From Gaopeijia sp032250675 (GTDB taxonomy: Bacteria; Gemmatimonadota; Gemmatimonadetes; Longimicrobiales; Gaopeijiaceae), in NCBI GenBank assembly GCA_032250675.1, contig JAVVEY010000047.1, positions 1 to 21,133 on the forward strand: DNA of 21,133 bases. Direction: 5' to 3'. A program made the translations under genes and the position numbers. This document shows positions 1-8,094 of this stretch, in pieces. Position 1 is the stretch's first letter, and every line of letters begins with the position of its first letter. Below the pieces are notes generated by a model. The model saw only the letters and a program-made list of their open reading frames with translations. It was not told where the DNA came from and made no database searches.

Positions 1-944
1 CGAGCGCCGACGCCGGCGCCGACACCGACACCGACGCCCCCTCCGACGGCGCCGCCGCCACCCGCCCCTCCCGGAATCGCCGCTCTCCCTCCCACCGTGA
101 AGCTCCCGTCCTCCTCCCCGAGCACCACCACATTTCCCGCCAGATCGGTGCGGTGCACCCGGCCGCCGGTCGCGGAGCGGTAGGCGGCGAGGGCGGCGGG
201 GCGGGGGTGCCCGAACCGGTTGTCCGCGCCGACCGAGATCACGATCGCCTCGGGCGAGGCAGCGCGAAGGAAGGCCGGTGAGACGGCGTCGTCGCTGCCG
301 TGGTGCGGGGCCTTGAAGAGCTCCACGTCGGGCACGGCGCCCCGCGCGAGGAGGAAGTCGAGCTGGGGCACCTCGGAATCCCCCGAGAGGAAGGCCTCGA
401 AGTCGCCGTGGCGCACGACCAGCGTCACCGAGCGGTTGTTGAGATTGTCACCCGGCTGAGGGAGGGGGAGCACCTCGATCTCGACCGAGCCGAGCCGGAT
501 CGTGCGCGGGCTCGCCTCGAGGTACGTCACCTCGGGTCGCTCGCGCAGCGCGCGCATCAACCGCAGGTACGTCTGCGTCGTGTGCGGCACCCCGTTGTCC
601 ATGTAGAAGGCGACCGGCATCTGCGTGACGACCTCGCCCAGCCCCCCGATGTGATCGGCGTGCGGGTGGGTCGCCACGACGAGGTCGAGCGCCTCGATCC
701 CGAGGTCGCGAAGTTTCGCCACGAGCCCCCTCGACGGCCCGCCATCGACGAGCGCCGATCTCCCCTCCGGGCTCACGATCAGCACCGCGTCGCCCTGCCC
801 CACATCGAGGAAGACGAGGCGCACCGGCTCCTGCTCCGGCGCGGGCTCCGGCGCGGACTCCGGCGCGGGCTCCTGTCCGAGCGCGACACCCGGCGCGGCG
901 AGGAGGCCGACGGCGAGCGCGGCGAGGCGGAAAAGGCGGTTCAT
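1..944 (-). CDS. Secreted ComEC/Rec2-like metallo-beta-lactamase-fold hydrolase, C-terminus cut by window edge
   Basis: Reading down from ATG 944 the frame stays open to base 1, giving 314 residues with no stop, so the 3' end lies outside the window. Residues 1-24 look like a signal peptide (basic start, hydrophobic core, then GQE). An imperfect Pro-Ala-Glu repeat (about 25-40) links to the catalytic domain. That domain shows the ComEC-type metallo-beta-lactamase signatures: FLDVGQGDA (45-53), LVDGG (65-69), HPHADH metal ligands (93-98), SGDSE (187-191) and HHGS (214-217). The DNA-channel membrane domain of true ComEC is absent, so this is a stand-alone extracytoplasmic hydrolase whose substrate cannot be told. 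From about residue 291 it becomes a Gly/Val low-complexity tail, perhaps a linker to a further domain. It starts 10 bp after the upstream sulfotransferase stop and is probably the last gene of that operon. The fold assignment is secure; the function is not. Confidence 0.88.
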   Translation of the reverse strand, partial: MNRLFRLAALAVGLLAAPGVALGQEPAPESAPEPAPEQEPVRLVFLDVGQGDAVLIVSPEGRSALVDGGPSRGLVAKLRDLGIEALDLVVATHPHADHIGGLGEVVTQMPVAFYMDNGVPHTTQTYLRLMRALRERPEVTYLEASPRTIRLGSVEIEVLPLPQPGDNLNNRSVTLVVRHGDFEAFLSGDSEVPQLDFLLARGAVPDVELFKAPHHGSDDAVSPAFLRAASPEAIVISVGADNRFGHPRPAALAAYRSATGGRVHRTDLAGNVVVLGEEDGSFTVGGRAAIPGGAGGGGAVGGGVGVGVGAGVGA

Positions 945-954
945 CGTGCGGCGA

Positions 955-2229
955 TCATACCCCATGACGCTCCCGGTATCGGGCGAAGAGCGCGCCGTGC
1001 CGCTCGGGATCGATTCCGAAGCCCTCCAGCGTGTAGCGGTGGGCGCCGTGCTCCTCGCGGGGGTGGGCCTCGACCCACGCGCGCATCCGTGCCTCGGCGT
1101 CGGGCGAAAGCTCGGCGTCGAAGGCGGCGTAGACGGCGCGCACGCCCTCGATCGGATCGCGGATGAGATCGCGGTGCCAGAGATCGACTGCCCTCCCGAT
1201 CTCGCCGCGATCCCGGCGGTCCATCATCTCGTTCAGAGCCGTCGACCACCGGCGCATCGTGGCGTCGACCTCGAGCGGAGCCTCGGCGCCGCGGAAGGCC
1301 CGGCGCAGCACGACGACCTGGCTCGTGTTCGACGCGATCGACTTGAGGGGATCGCGGTGCGTCTGCACCACCCGCGCGTCGGGGTAGACGGCGAGGAGCG
1401 CGCCGAGCCCGAAGAGGTGGGCGGGCGTCTTGAGCACCCAGCGCGCACGCCCGGTGCCCCACCCGAGGTGCTGCAGGGAGGCGTGATGCCAGCGGTAGGC
1501 GGGGGTCATATCCGCCCCGTCGAGCCACGCCCGGTAGCTCGGCACGTGGTGGGTGCGATGAAACCGCACGCTCCGGAAGGCGTGGCTCGTGATCGCGATG
1601 CACTCCTGGGGGAGGTGCGCCCCGATCGGGTGGATCTTCCGGTACTCGGGCGCCATCCGTCCGAACCAGTCGAGCGCCCGGTCGCACTCCGCCGCGCGGG
1701 CGTCGTCCGACCCCGCGCGCCCGGGCGGAGGGCTCGAATCCATGACCTCCCAGGTGAGGGGGGTCCGGTTGGCGGGATCGAGCGCGAGGAGGTTGAAGAG
1801 GAGCGTCGTGCCCGTCCGCGGAAGCCCGGTGATGATCCACGGCGCGCGGATCGACTCCGAGGCGATCTCGGGGTGGCGCTTCCGGTCGTCGACGAGGCGA
1901 AGCCGGTTGGTGAGGAGCCGGAGGAGGTCGCGTCGGGTGGCGAGGCGGCCGAGCTCGGTCAGGCGCGCCTCGCTCCGGACGGCCGCGACGAGCACGCGGA
2001 GCGGTTCCTCGAAGTCCCTCGGCCCGAAGTCGTCGAGGCCCGTGCGGCGGTGAGCCGTCTCGAGGAGCTCATCGACCTCGAGTTCGTGCACGCCGAGTCC
2101 GACCCGGGCCCCGAGTTCCATCCCGGCGTTGACCACACCGAAGAAGCGCTCCCACGCCCCCCGCGCGCCGGAAGGAGTCACCGTGCCCCCCTGGCGGTCG
2201 CCGAGCGCATCGCGCAGGTCACCGGACAC
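955..2229 (-). CDS. Sulfotransferase (PF13469-type), downstream paralogue
   Basis: This 424-residue protein carries the PAPS-binding signatures of sulfotransferases. The 5'-phosphosulfate loop GLPRTGTT is at 135-142, and the 3'-phosphate site is in VVQTHRDPLKSIAS, with Arg292 and the serines at 297 and 300. It should transfer sulfate from PAPS to a hydroxyl or amine of a small molecule or lipid; no signal peptide or membrane segment is visible, so it is probably cytoplasmic. The acceptor cannot be deduced. It is a paralogue of the gene at 4131-5479: both share RRTGLDDFG, LLRLLTNRL, LVDDRKR, the WEVM...SPPP segment and the DPERHGALFARYRER terminus. The start used is GTG 2229, overlapping the upstream hpnA-like gene by 11 bp, which suggests translational coupling. 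A later start is possible because the first 25 residues are poorly conserved with the paralogue. Confidence 0.92.
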   Translation of the reverse strand: MSGDLRDALGDRQGGTVTPSGARGAWERFFGVVNAGMELGARVGLGVHELEVDELLETAHRRTGLDDFGPRDFEEPLRVLVAAVRSEARLTELGRLATRRDLLRLLTNRLRLVDDRKRHPEIASESIRAPWIITGLPRTGTTLLFNLLALDPANRTPLTWEVMDSSPPPGRAGSDDARAAECDRALDWFGRMAPEYRKIHPIGAHLPQECIAITSHAFRSVRFHRTHHVPSYRAWLDGADMTPAYRWHHASLQHLGWGTGRARWVLKTPAHLFGLGALLAVYPDARVVQTHRDPLKSIASNTSQVVVLRRAFRGAEAPLEVDATMRRWSTALNEMMDRRDRGEIGRAVDLWHRDLIRDPIEGVRAVYAAFDAELSPDAEARMRAWVEAHPREEHGAHRYTLEGFGIDPERHGALFARYRERHGV

Positions 2230-3274
2230 CCCCCGCGGCCTGCCGCTCGATGAGCCCGACGCTGCGGAACCACTCCACCGCCCGCTCGAGCGACGGCTCC
2301 AGCGGGGCTGCCCGGAAGCCGAGCTCCTCCTCGGCGCGCGCGGTGCTGAAGAACATCTTCTGGCTCGCCGCGCGGACGCTCTCGATCGACACCCGGGGGG
2401 GGCGTCCGGTGAAGCGGGAGCGCGCCTCCTGCGTGGCGGCGAAGGCGCGCGCCACCCACTGCGGGAGGGTGCGGGTCGGCGCGGCGCGCCCCGTCACCCG
2501 GCCCAGCCTCTCGAGGAAGTCGCGCACCGTGAGGTTCTCGCCGCCGAGGACGTAGCGCCGCCCCACCCGTCCGCGACGCGCCGCGAGGAGGTGCCCCCGG
2601 GCGGCCTCGCGCACATCGAGGAAGTTCCTCCCGCTCTCCATCGTCGCCGGGATGCGCCCGCTGACGAAGTCCACGATGAGCTTGCCGACCGGGGTCGGCT
2701 GCAGGTCGAACTCCCCCACCGAGGCGGGGGGGTGCACGGTGACGACCGGCGCGCCCTCGCGCACCCGCTCCTCCACGAGGCGATCCGCCATGAACTTGCT
2801 CCTCTGATAGTGTCCCACCATCGCCTCCAGTCGTGCCGGTGTCTCCTCGTCGGCGAGGGTGCCGTCGCCGATCCGCCCCAGCGCGCCGACCGAGCTCGTG
2901 TAGACGACGCGCTCGACGCCCGCGGCGCGCGCCGCGTCGAGCACCCGCGCCGTCCCGTCCACATTGTGCCGGTAGATCTCGCGCGGATCGCGCGCCCAGG
3001 TCCGGTAGTCCTCGTCGCAGTGATAGAGGGTGCGGACCCCCTCCATCGCGCGGGTCAGACCCTCGACCCCCCGGGCGTCGCCCGCCGAGCCCGCCTCCCA
3101 CGTGGCCGCCGGCCCGATCGCGTCGCGCACGGCGGACGGCACCGCCGCCGGGTCGGGCGCCAGGCACCGGAGGCGGCCCTCCTCGCGGGCGACCGCGAGG
3201 GCCACGTGGATCCCCACGAAGTAGTGCGCTCCGAGGACGAGCGAAACGCCCCCCGGCCCGCCGGCTTCGCTCAT
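2219..3274 (-). CDS. hpnA: HpnA-like NAD(P)-dependent sugar epimerase/dehydratase (extended SDR)
   Basis: The 351 residues follow the hopanoid-associated epimerase HpnA closely in remembered landmarks: DEDYRTWARDPREIYRHNVD (87-106), VYTSSVGALG (124-133), the catalytic YQRSK (Tyr156, Lys160), PTPVGKLIVDFVSGRIPA, then RRYVLGGENLT and KMFFS. The family are extended short-chain dehydrogenases acting on nucleotide sugars or lipid-linked groups; the exact HpnA reaction is poorly settled. One oddity is the Rossmann glycine motif, normally GATGFVG, which reads GAHYFVG at 15-21, so the middle glycine is Tyr. Cofactor binding may be altered. ATG 3274 overlaps the upstream SDR stop by 4 bp (ATGA), and the 3' end overlaps the sulfotransferase. 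No squalene-hopene cyclase or other hpn gene is visible, so a role in hopanoid synthesis is not shown. Confidence 0.85.
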   Translation of the reverse strand: MSEAGGPGGVSLVLGAHYFVGIHVALAVAREEGRLRCLAPDPAAVPSAVRDAIGPAATWEAGSAGDARGVEGLTRAMEGVRTLYHCDEDYRTWARDPREIYRHNVDGTARVLDAARAAGVERVVYTSSVGALGRIGDGTLADEETPARLEAMVGHYQRSKFMADRLVEERVREGAPVVTVHPPASVGEFDLQPTPVGKLIVDFVSGRIPATMESGRNFLDVREAARGHLLAARRGRVGRRYVLGGENLTVRDFLERLGRVTGRAAPTRTLPQWVARAFAATQEARSRFTGRPPRVSIESVRAASQKMFFSTARAEEELGFRAAPLEPSLERAVEWFRSVGLIERQAAGGVR

Positions 3275-4134
3275 CGCAGCCCGGTCAGCCGCTCGCTGAC
3301 CTCCCAGAGCCGCTCGGCCGCGCGGTCGTCGCGTGCCCGGGCGGCGGGGCGCGTGACGCGGCTCCCCCGATGGTACACCCCCGAGCGCCCCGCGATTTCC
3401 CGCGCGAGCGCCAGGTGGACGGGCCCCCGGGCGGCCTCATCCGGGGTCTTGAGCGCCCACGTCACCAGCCGCGAGAGGCGGCTGATGCTGTCGACGAGCC
3501 CCGTGTACGCCACCCCCGGGTGGACGGCGTTCACCGTCACCCCCGTCCCCTCGAAGCGCTTCGCCGCCTCCCGCGTGAAGAGGACGGTGGCGAGCTTCGA
3601 CTGGCGGTACGCCTTCCCCCCGCTGTAGCGCCGGGCGAGCTGCAGGTCGTCGAAGTCGATCCGCCCGAGGCGGTGCTCCATCGACGAGACGACGACGACG
3701 CGCGACGGGGCGCTCCGCTCGAGGAGGGGGTGGAGGAGGCGCGTGAGGAGGAAGGGGGCGAGGTAGTTCACCGCGAGCTGCATCTCGATCCCGTCCGCGC
3801 TCTCCCGCCGGTCGCGCATGAAGGTGCCCGCGTTGTGGAGGAGGACATCGAGGCGGGGCGTAAGCGCCTCGATCCGCTTCGCGAGCGCGCGGAGATCGGC
3901 CTGCGACGAGAGGTCGGCGAGGAGGAGCTCGACGTCCTCGTTGCCGGTCCGCTCCACGATCTCGTCGAGCGCCTCGCGGCCGCGCTCCTCATTCCGGCAG
4001 ACCATCAGCACGCGGTGCCCCTCCTCGGCGATCTGCCGCGCGATCGCGCGCCCGATCCCCGAGCTCGTCCCGGTCACCACCACGGTGCGTCGCTCCGCCC
4101 CGGTGCCGCCGGAGTCCCGCGCTCCCCCGCTCAT
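3271..4134 (-). CDS. Short-chain dehydrogenase/reductase, retinol-dehydrogenase-like
   Basis: This is a 287-residue classical SDR. The NAD(P) motif TGTSSGIG is at 21-28, DL in LLADLSS (73-74), the structural NAG at 101-103, the helix residue Asn123 in AVNYLAPF, Ser150/151, and the catalytic YRQSK with Tyr176 and Lys180. Arg48 after the second strand (VCRNEERG) favours NADPH. The NAG-TFM...DGIE...VNYL pattern and the HPGVAYTGL segment resemble the RDH11-14/WWOX-like group, which oxidise or reduce lipophilic alcohols and ketones. The start is ATG 4134, overlapping the preceding sulfotransferase stop by 4 bp (ATGA). The same reading frame runs on upstream through the N gap by chance, so a longer start would be wrong. 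Together with the neighbouring sulfotransferases it fits a hydroxyl or ketone tailoring step, which is inference. Confidence 0.92.
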   Translation of the reverse strand: MSGGARDSGGTGAERRTVVVTGTSSGIGRAIARQIAEEGHRVLMVCRNEERGREALDEIVERTGNEDVELLLADLSSQADLRALAKRIEALTPRLDVLLHNAGTFMRDRRESADGIEMQLAVNYLAPFLLTRLLHPLLERSAPSRVVVVSSMEHRLGRIDFDDLQLARRYSGGKAYRQSKLATVLFTREAAKRFEGTGVTVNAVHPGVAYTGLVDSISRLSRLVTWALKTPDEAARGPVHLALAREIAGRSGVYHRGSRVTRPAARARDDRAAERLWEVSERLTGLR

Positions 4135-5479
4135 CGCCCCACCCCCTTCGAGCCCGTCTCCACCAGGCGCCGGTCCTCGGCGGTCGGCTCGATCTCGAAG
4201 CGCTCCCGGTAGCGGGCGAAGAGCGCGCCGTGCCGCTCGGGGTCGAGGCCGAAGCGTCGGGGATCGTAGTCGTGCACCCCGAATTCGTACTGCGGGTGAG
4301 CCTCGGCCCAGGCGCGAATCCGGCTCTCGGTCGTCGCCTCGAGGGGAAGCCCGAAGTGAGAGTAGATCCGGCTCACCTCGCCCACCGGATCCGCGATGAG
4401 GTCGGGGTAGGCGATATCGATCCATCGATCCGCTGGGACGTCGGCGCGGTCCCGGAACGCTATGACGCGCTCCATCCCCATCGCCCACCGCTCCGCGATC
4501 ACCGGCCCCTCGCCCGCGTCGTCGGGGCGGGTGAAGGAGCGGCGGATCCGGCTGTTGTGGCTCGCAAACGACGCCATCACGGTGAAGGGATCGCGGTGCG
4601 TCTGCACGAAGAGGGCGTCGGGGTAGAGCGTCCAGAGCGCGTCGAGCCAGAAGGAGTGCGGCGGATTCTTGAGCACCCAGCGCCCCCGGGGGCCGCGCCA
4701 CGAGAGATGCTGCAGCACCTCGCGGTGGATCCGGTAGCTGTGCAGGCGATCCCGTCCGCTGAGCCAGTCGCGGTAGTCCGGCAGGCGGTGCGTGCGGTCG
4801 AATCGCGGGCTCTCGAAGGAGAGCTCGGTGATCGCCATGCACTCCTGGCCGAGCTCGGGACCGATCGGGTGCGCCGCCTGGTAGTCGGGCGTCATCCGGT
4901 GGAACCACCCGAACTCGCGCCGAACGCGCGCGATCCGCCNNNNNNNNNNNNNNNNNNNNNNNNNNNNNNNNNNNNNNNNNNNNNNNNNNNNNNNNNNNNN
5001 NNNNNNNNNNNNNNNNNNNNNNNNNNNNNNNNNNNNNNNTCCACCGGGGGCGGCGAGGGATACATGACCTCCCAGCTCCGCGGGATCCGATTCGCCGGAT
5101 CCGCCGCGAGGAGCCCGTGCAGGAAGGTCGTCCCCGTCCGCGGAAGGCTGACGATGAAGATCGGGCGCTCGATCGGGACCTCGGCGATCGCGGGGTTCCG
5201 CTTCCGGTCGTCCACCAGGTGGAGTCGGTTGGTGAGGAGCCGGAGGAGATCGACGCGCGCCGCGACGCGTCCGAGCGTCTTGAGGTGCGGCGCCGAGGCG
5301 TACGCTTCGACGAGCCGCTCGAAGGGCTCGCGGAAGGCGGGATCGCCGAAGTCATCGAGCCCGGTGCGGCGCCGGGCGGTGTCGAGGAGGCTTTCGGGTT
5401 CGAAACGCACGAGCGGGAGTCCGGAGCGCTCGAGCGCCCCACCCACCCCATTGACCGTGTCGAAGAGCGTCGTCCACAT
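4131..5479 (-). CDS. Sulfotransferase (PF13469-type), upstream paralogue, interrupted by a scaffold gap
   Basis: This is one gene read in two frames either side of a 100-N gap. The 5' part holds RRTGLDDFG, LVDDRKR, the PAPS loop SLPRTGTT and WEVMYPSPPP. The 3' part resumes at ...WFHRMTPDYQ and holds HPIGPELGQEC, the 3'-phosphate site VQTHRDPFTVMAS and the DPERHGALFARYRER terminus. The frames differ only because the N run is a placeholder, so I see no evidence of a true frameshift. I prefer ATG 5479 because GAGGGAG lies just upstream and the resulting MWTTLFDTVN aligns with the paralogue's N-terminus; an in-frame GTG at 5557 would add 26 residues. It is the first gene of the minus-strand operon and should use PAPS as sulfate donor. 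The acceptor is unknown. Confidence 0.88.
4940..5039. other. Scaffold gap, 100 N
   Basis: Exactly 100 unresolved bases, the conventional placeholder length. The gap sits inside the upstream sulfotransferase gene, between the WEVM..SPPP segment and the WFHRM segment. Frame restoration requires a true length of 2 modulo 3, and alignment to the paralogue at 955-2229 predicts about 17 bases. Confidence 0.99.
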
Positions 5480-5613
5480 CACTCCCTCAAGGCGCAAAGT
5501 CAGCGTCCGCAGAGCAGCCGAAGTGCCGATCCCTCGCGGAAATCGAAGGGTAGCCACGGCGCCGCGGGAGGACCAGCGGGGGCGGCCTCGAGAGCGGAGC
5601 GCGAGGCGACCTC

Positions 5614-5645
5614 TTGACTCCGCACCTCTCTGCAGGGTTTAGAAT
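5614..5645 (+). promoter_or_regulatory. MerR-type promoter/operator upstream of the metal-response operon
   Basis: A -35 element TTGACT (5614-5619) and a -10 element TAGAAT (5640-5645) are separated by 20 bp, the over-long spacing typical of MerR-family-activated promoters. Within and around the spacer an imperfect dyad (ACTCCGCA / TGCAGGGT, 6 of 8 pairs) is centred between the two boxes. It lies 42 bp before the preferred ATG of the barrel gene, whose downstream partner is a CxxC metal-binding protein. No merR gene is visible in the window, so the regulator must act from elsewhere. Confidence 0.6.
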
Positions 5646-5686
5646 GAGGGGAGTGCTGTGACGCGAACGTGAGGAGAAGAGCCGGG

Positions 5687-6673
5687 ATGAGGTCCCCGAG
5701 GCGCACCCCTTCGAAGGCGCGACGACCGCCGATCCCGGCGTTCCTCTCGGCGGCCCTCGCGCTCCTCACCCCCATCCCCACAGCGGCGCAGGCGCTTCCC
5801 TTTCACACCCCGACGGGGCTCACCTCGGGGTTCAACGAAAACGCCGCCCGCCACTTCGTGAGCATTCTCGGTCGCTCCGGCCTGGTCCGGAACGGGACGT
5901 CGATCGACGACCCGATGGATCGGGAGATCTCGGCGATCGCCGTCGTGACCGGGGCCGTGGTGGGAAGCTTCACCCCGCTGTGGACGTGGGAGGTCGTGCT
6001 CCCCTGGGTGCGAAAGGAGATGGACTTCACCGCCCCCGGCGGAGGCCGGGCGCACGTCTCGACCTCGGGGGTGGGCGACGCCTTTCTCCAGAGCAAGTGG
6101 ATCTTCTACCGGGAGGACCGGCCGGGCGCCACGACCCGCGTGGGGATCCAGGGGCGCCTGAAGGTGCCGCTCGGGAGCACCGACGCCCGCCTCCCCTCGG
6201 GAGAGGAGGCGCCGCGCCCGCTTCAGGTGGGCACGGGCTCGTGGGACTTCGAGCCGACGCTCCTCTTCACGGCGACGACGCCGGGGCGCTGGGGCTTTCA
6301 CGGGAACGCCGGATGGCGCTTCAATGGGAGCGACGACGGATTCGAGGCCGGCGATCTCTTCCTCTACAACCTCGCCGTCGGAGCCAGACTCTTCCCCGAC
6401 GTGTATCAGAGCATGAGGGATCAGACCTGGGTCGCATACCTCGAGTTGAATGGAGAGGTCTCGCGCCGGGACGAAGTCGACGGGGTCCGGAATCCCGATT
6501 CGGGAGGCCACCTCCTCTTCCTGAGCCCGGCGCTCCAGTGGATCCCCACGCCCTCGCTCCTCTTCGAGGTGTCGGTGCAGCTGCCCGTCCTCCAGGAGCT
6601 GGATGGGACCCAGCTCGAGTACGACACCCGGGTGCAGATCGGGACCCGCTACCGCTTCTCGATCCTTCGATGA
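5687..6673 (+). CDS. Outer-membrane beta-barrel 'transporter' family protein
   Basis: This is a 328-residue exported protein from ATG 5687; GAGGAG at 5671-5676 is a plausible ribosome site, and an in-frame GTG at 5669 would add six residues. Residues about 1-33 form a signal peptide: several arginines, then AFLSAALALLTPIPTAAQA. The rest alternates amphipathic strands with Gly/Asp turns (WTWEVVLPWVRKEMDF, GRWGFHGNAGWRFNGS, LLFEVSVQLPVLQEL) and ends near YRFSILR, as in the PF13557-like 'transporter' barrels. These are often found beside metal or aromatic-compound genes. It is the first gene behind the MerR-type promoter, and its TGA overlaps a possible ATG of the next frame (ATGA). A role moving metal or a ligand across the outer membrane is inference. 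Confidence 0.78.
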   Translation: MRSPRRTPSKARRPPIPAFLSAALALLTPIPTAAQALPFHTPTGLTSGFNENAARHFVSILGRSGLVRNGTSIDDPMDREISAIAVVTGAVVGSFTPLWTWEVVLPWVRKEMDFTAPGGGRAHVSTSGVGDAFLQSKWIFYREDRPGATTRVGIQGRLKVPLGSTDARLPSGEEAPRPLQVGTGSWDFEPTLLFTATTPGRWGFHGNAGWRFNGSDDGFEAGDLFLYNLAVGARLFPDVYQSMRDQTWVAYLELNGEVSRRDEVDGVRNPDSGGHLLFLSPALQWIPTPSLLFEVSVQLPVLQELDGTQLEYDTRVQIGTRYRFSILR

Positions 6674-6705
6674 ACGAGACACCCACACTCAGGATGGAGA
6701 CGATC

Positions 6706-7035
6706 ATGACCCGCCTCGCGACCGCCACGCTCTTCCTCGTCCTTCTCGCCGCACTCCCGCAGGAGCCTCCCCCCGACATCGTGGTGGAGGTGAATGGGCT
6801 CTCGTGCCCCTTCTGCGCCTTCGGGATCGAGAAGAAATTCGTCGAGCGTCCCGAGGTCGACTCGGTCTTCGTGGCGCTCCAGGAGAACACCGTGCACCTC
6901 TGGCTCAACTCCGGAGAGGAGCTCTCCGACGAGGAGGTCCGGCGCACGGTGGACCGGGCCGGCTTCACCCCGGGCGAGATCCGGCGGCCTGAACCGGGTG
7001 GCGCGCCGGAGCGAAGCGACGCGAGCGAGCGGTGA
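6706..7035 (+). CDS. Exported heavy-metal-associated (HMA/MerP-like) domain protein
   Basis: This 109-residue protein has a hydrophobic signal sequence (TATLFLVLLAALP) followed by one ferredoxin-like HMA domain. The domain opens IVVEVNGLSCPFCAFGIEKKF, in which Cys34 and Cys37 are the metal-binding CxxC pair of the MerP/CopZ fold; DRAGFTPGEI near residue 83 is the usual last-strand region. It is expected to bind a soft metal such as Hg(II), Cu(I) or Zn(II) outside the cytoplasm. I chose ATG 6706 because GGAG lies eight bases upstream and the signal peptide starts cleanly. ATG 6670, overlapping the barrel stop, and ATG 6694 are in-frame alternatives. The stop overlaps the NHL gene start by 4 bp (GTGA). 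Its place downstream of a MerR-type promoter supports metal handling; which metal is not shown. Confidence 0.87.
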   Translation: MTRLATATLFLVLLAALPQEPPPDIVVEVNGLSCPFCAFGIEKKFVERPEVDSVFVALQENTVHLWLNSGEELSDEEVRRTVDRAGFTPGEIRRPEPGGAPERSDASER

Positions 7036-8051
7036 CGAGGCTGCGCTGCGCGCCGTCCTGGACGGTGGGGGCCGGATCGGCGGGGGTGCTTCTCCTCGCC
7101 GCGGTCGCGGTGGCGGTCGTGCCGACGCTCCTCCGTCACGACCAGGAAGTCTACGAGTGGCGCGCCGCGTGGGGGAGCGCCGGATCAGGACCCGGTGAGT
7201 TCCGGGGTCCGATCGGGATCGCCGTGGATGGGTCCGGCTTCGTCTACGTGAGCGACGCGGGAAACGACCGGATTCAGAAGTTCACGGCCGACGGCCGCTT
7301 CGTGAGGGAGTGGGGCGGGACGGGGGAGGCGCCCGGAGCGCTCCGGCGTCCGATGCACCTGCAGCTCGTGGGGGACAGCCTCCTCTACGTGGCGGAGTAC
7401 CTGAACGACCGTCTCCAGGCCTTCCGCCTCGACGGGACCCCGGCGGCGATCCTCGACGAGGATACCGCGTCGGCAGGTGGCGGGCCGGACGCCCCCGGCG
7501 GGCTGGACGCTCCCGGCGGCCTCGCCTTCGCGCCGGACGGCGAGGAGGTGTGGATCGCCGACTTCTTCCATCACCGGGTGGCCGTATACGGGAAGGAGGG
7601 GACGTACCTGCGGAGCGTCGGGTCGAGCGGTCGCGGCCTCCCGGGCCGTCTGCACTATCCCACCGATGTCGCCTTCGCCCCCGACGGCAGCGCGTACGTG
7701 GCCGACGCCTACAACCACCGCATCCAGCGCTTCGCGGCCGACGGCCGACACCTCGACAGCTGGGGCGGGCCGCTCGGGCTCGGGATTCCCGGGCGCTGGA
7801 AGGGATGGTTCAGTGTGGCCACCGGCGTCCACGTCGATGCCCGGGGCCGGGTCTTCGTCGCCGACTTCTTCAACGACCGGGTCCAGGCGTTCGGCGCGTC
7901 CGGGACCTTCGTGGCCGAGTGGGGGGAGCCCGGCGAGGCGGAGGGCGCCTTCGACCGCCCCACCGACATCGCCACGGGGCCCGGGGGCGAGGTCTACGTG
8001 GTAGATTTCGGGAACAACCGGATCCAGATCTTCGCGTGCCGAGCGTGCTGA
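7032..8051 (+). CDS. Membrane-anchored NHL-repeat beta-propeller protein
   Basis: This is a 339-residue protein from GTG 7032, overlapping the previous stop by 4 bp. Residues about 14-34 form one hydrophobic segment (an uncleaved anchor or signal), after which the protein should lie outside the cytoplasmic membrane. The remainder is made of NHL repeats of the form GPxGIAVDGSGFVYVSDAGNDRIQKF, recurring as VWIADFFHHRVAVY, AYVADAYNHRIQRF, VFVADFFNDRVQAF and VYVVDFGNNRIQIF, which makes about six blades. NHL propellers are protein- or ligand-binding scaffolds, and no catalytic motif is visible. It ends FACRAC, with two cysteines close to the C-terminus. Tight coupling to the HMA and barrel genes suggests a shared envelope function in metal response. 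The repeat assignment is certain; the role is not. Confidence 0.9.
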   Translation: MTRLRCAPSWTVGAGSAGVLLLAAVAVAVVPTLLRHDQEVYEWRAAWGSAGSGPGEFRGPIGIAVDGSGFVYVSDAGNDRIQKFTADGRFVREWGGTGEAPGALRRPMHLQLVGDSLLYVAEYLNDRLQAFRLDGTPAAILDEDTASAGGGPDAPGGLDAPGGLAFAPDGEEVWIADFFHHRVAVYGKEGTYLRSVGSSGRGLPGRLHYPTDVAFAPDGSAYVADAYNHRIQRFAADGRHLDSWGGPLGLGIPGRWKGWFSVATGVHVDARGRVFVADFFNDRVQAFGASGTFVAEWGEPGEAEGAFDRPTDIATGPGGEVYVVDFGNNRIQIFACRAC

Positions 8052-8094
8052 CCCTCTCGGCGCACCCCCCTCTTCCCAACCCGGTCCCCCTCGG

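Noticed and set aside
300..1166. 288-codon plus-strand frame
   Set aside because: It is antisense to the metallo-beta-lactamase and sulfotransferase genes, Arg-rich and low-complexity; a shadow caused by high GC.
3271..5451. Single 726-codon frame crossing the N gap
   Set aside because: Artefact: the SDR frame reads by chance through the N run into the wrong frame of the sulfotransferase; the SDR starts at 4134.
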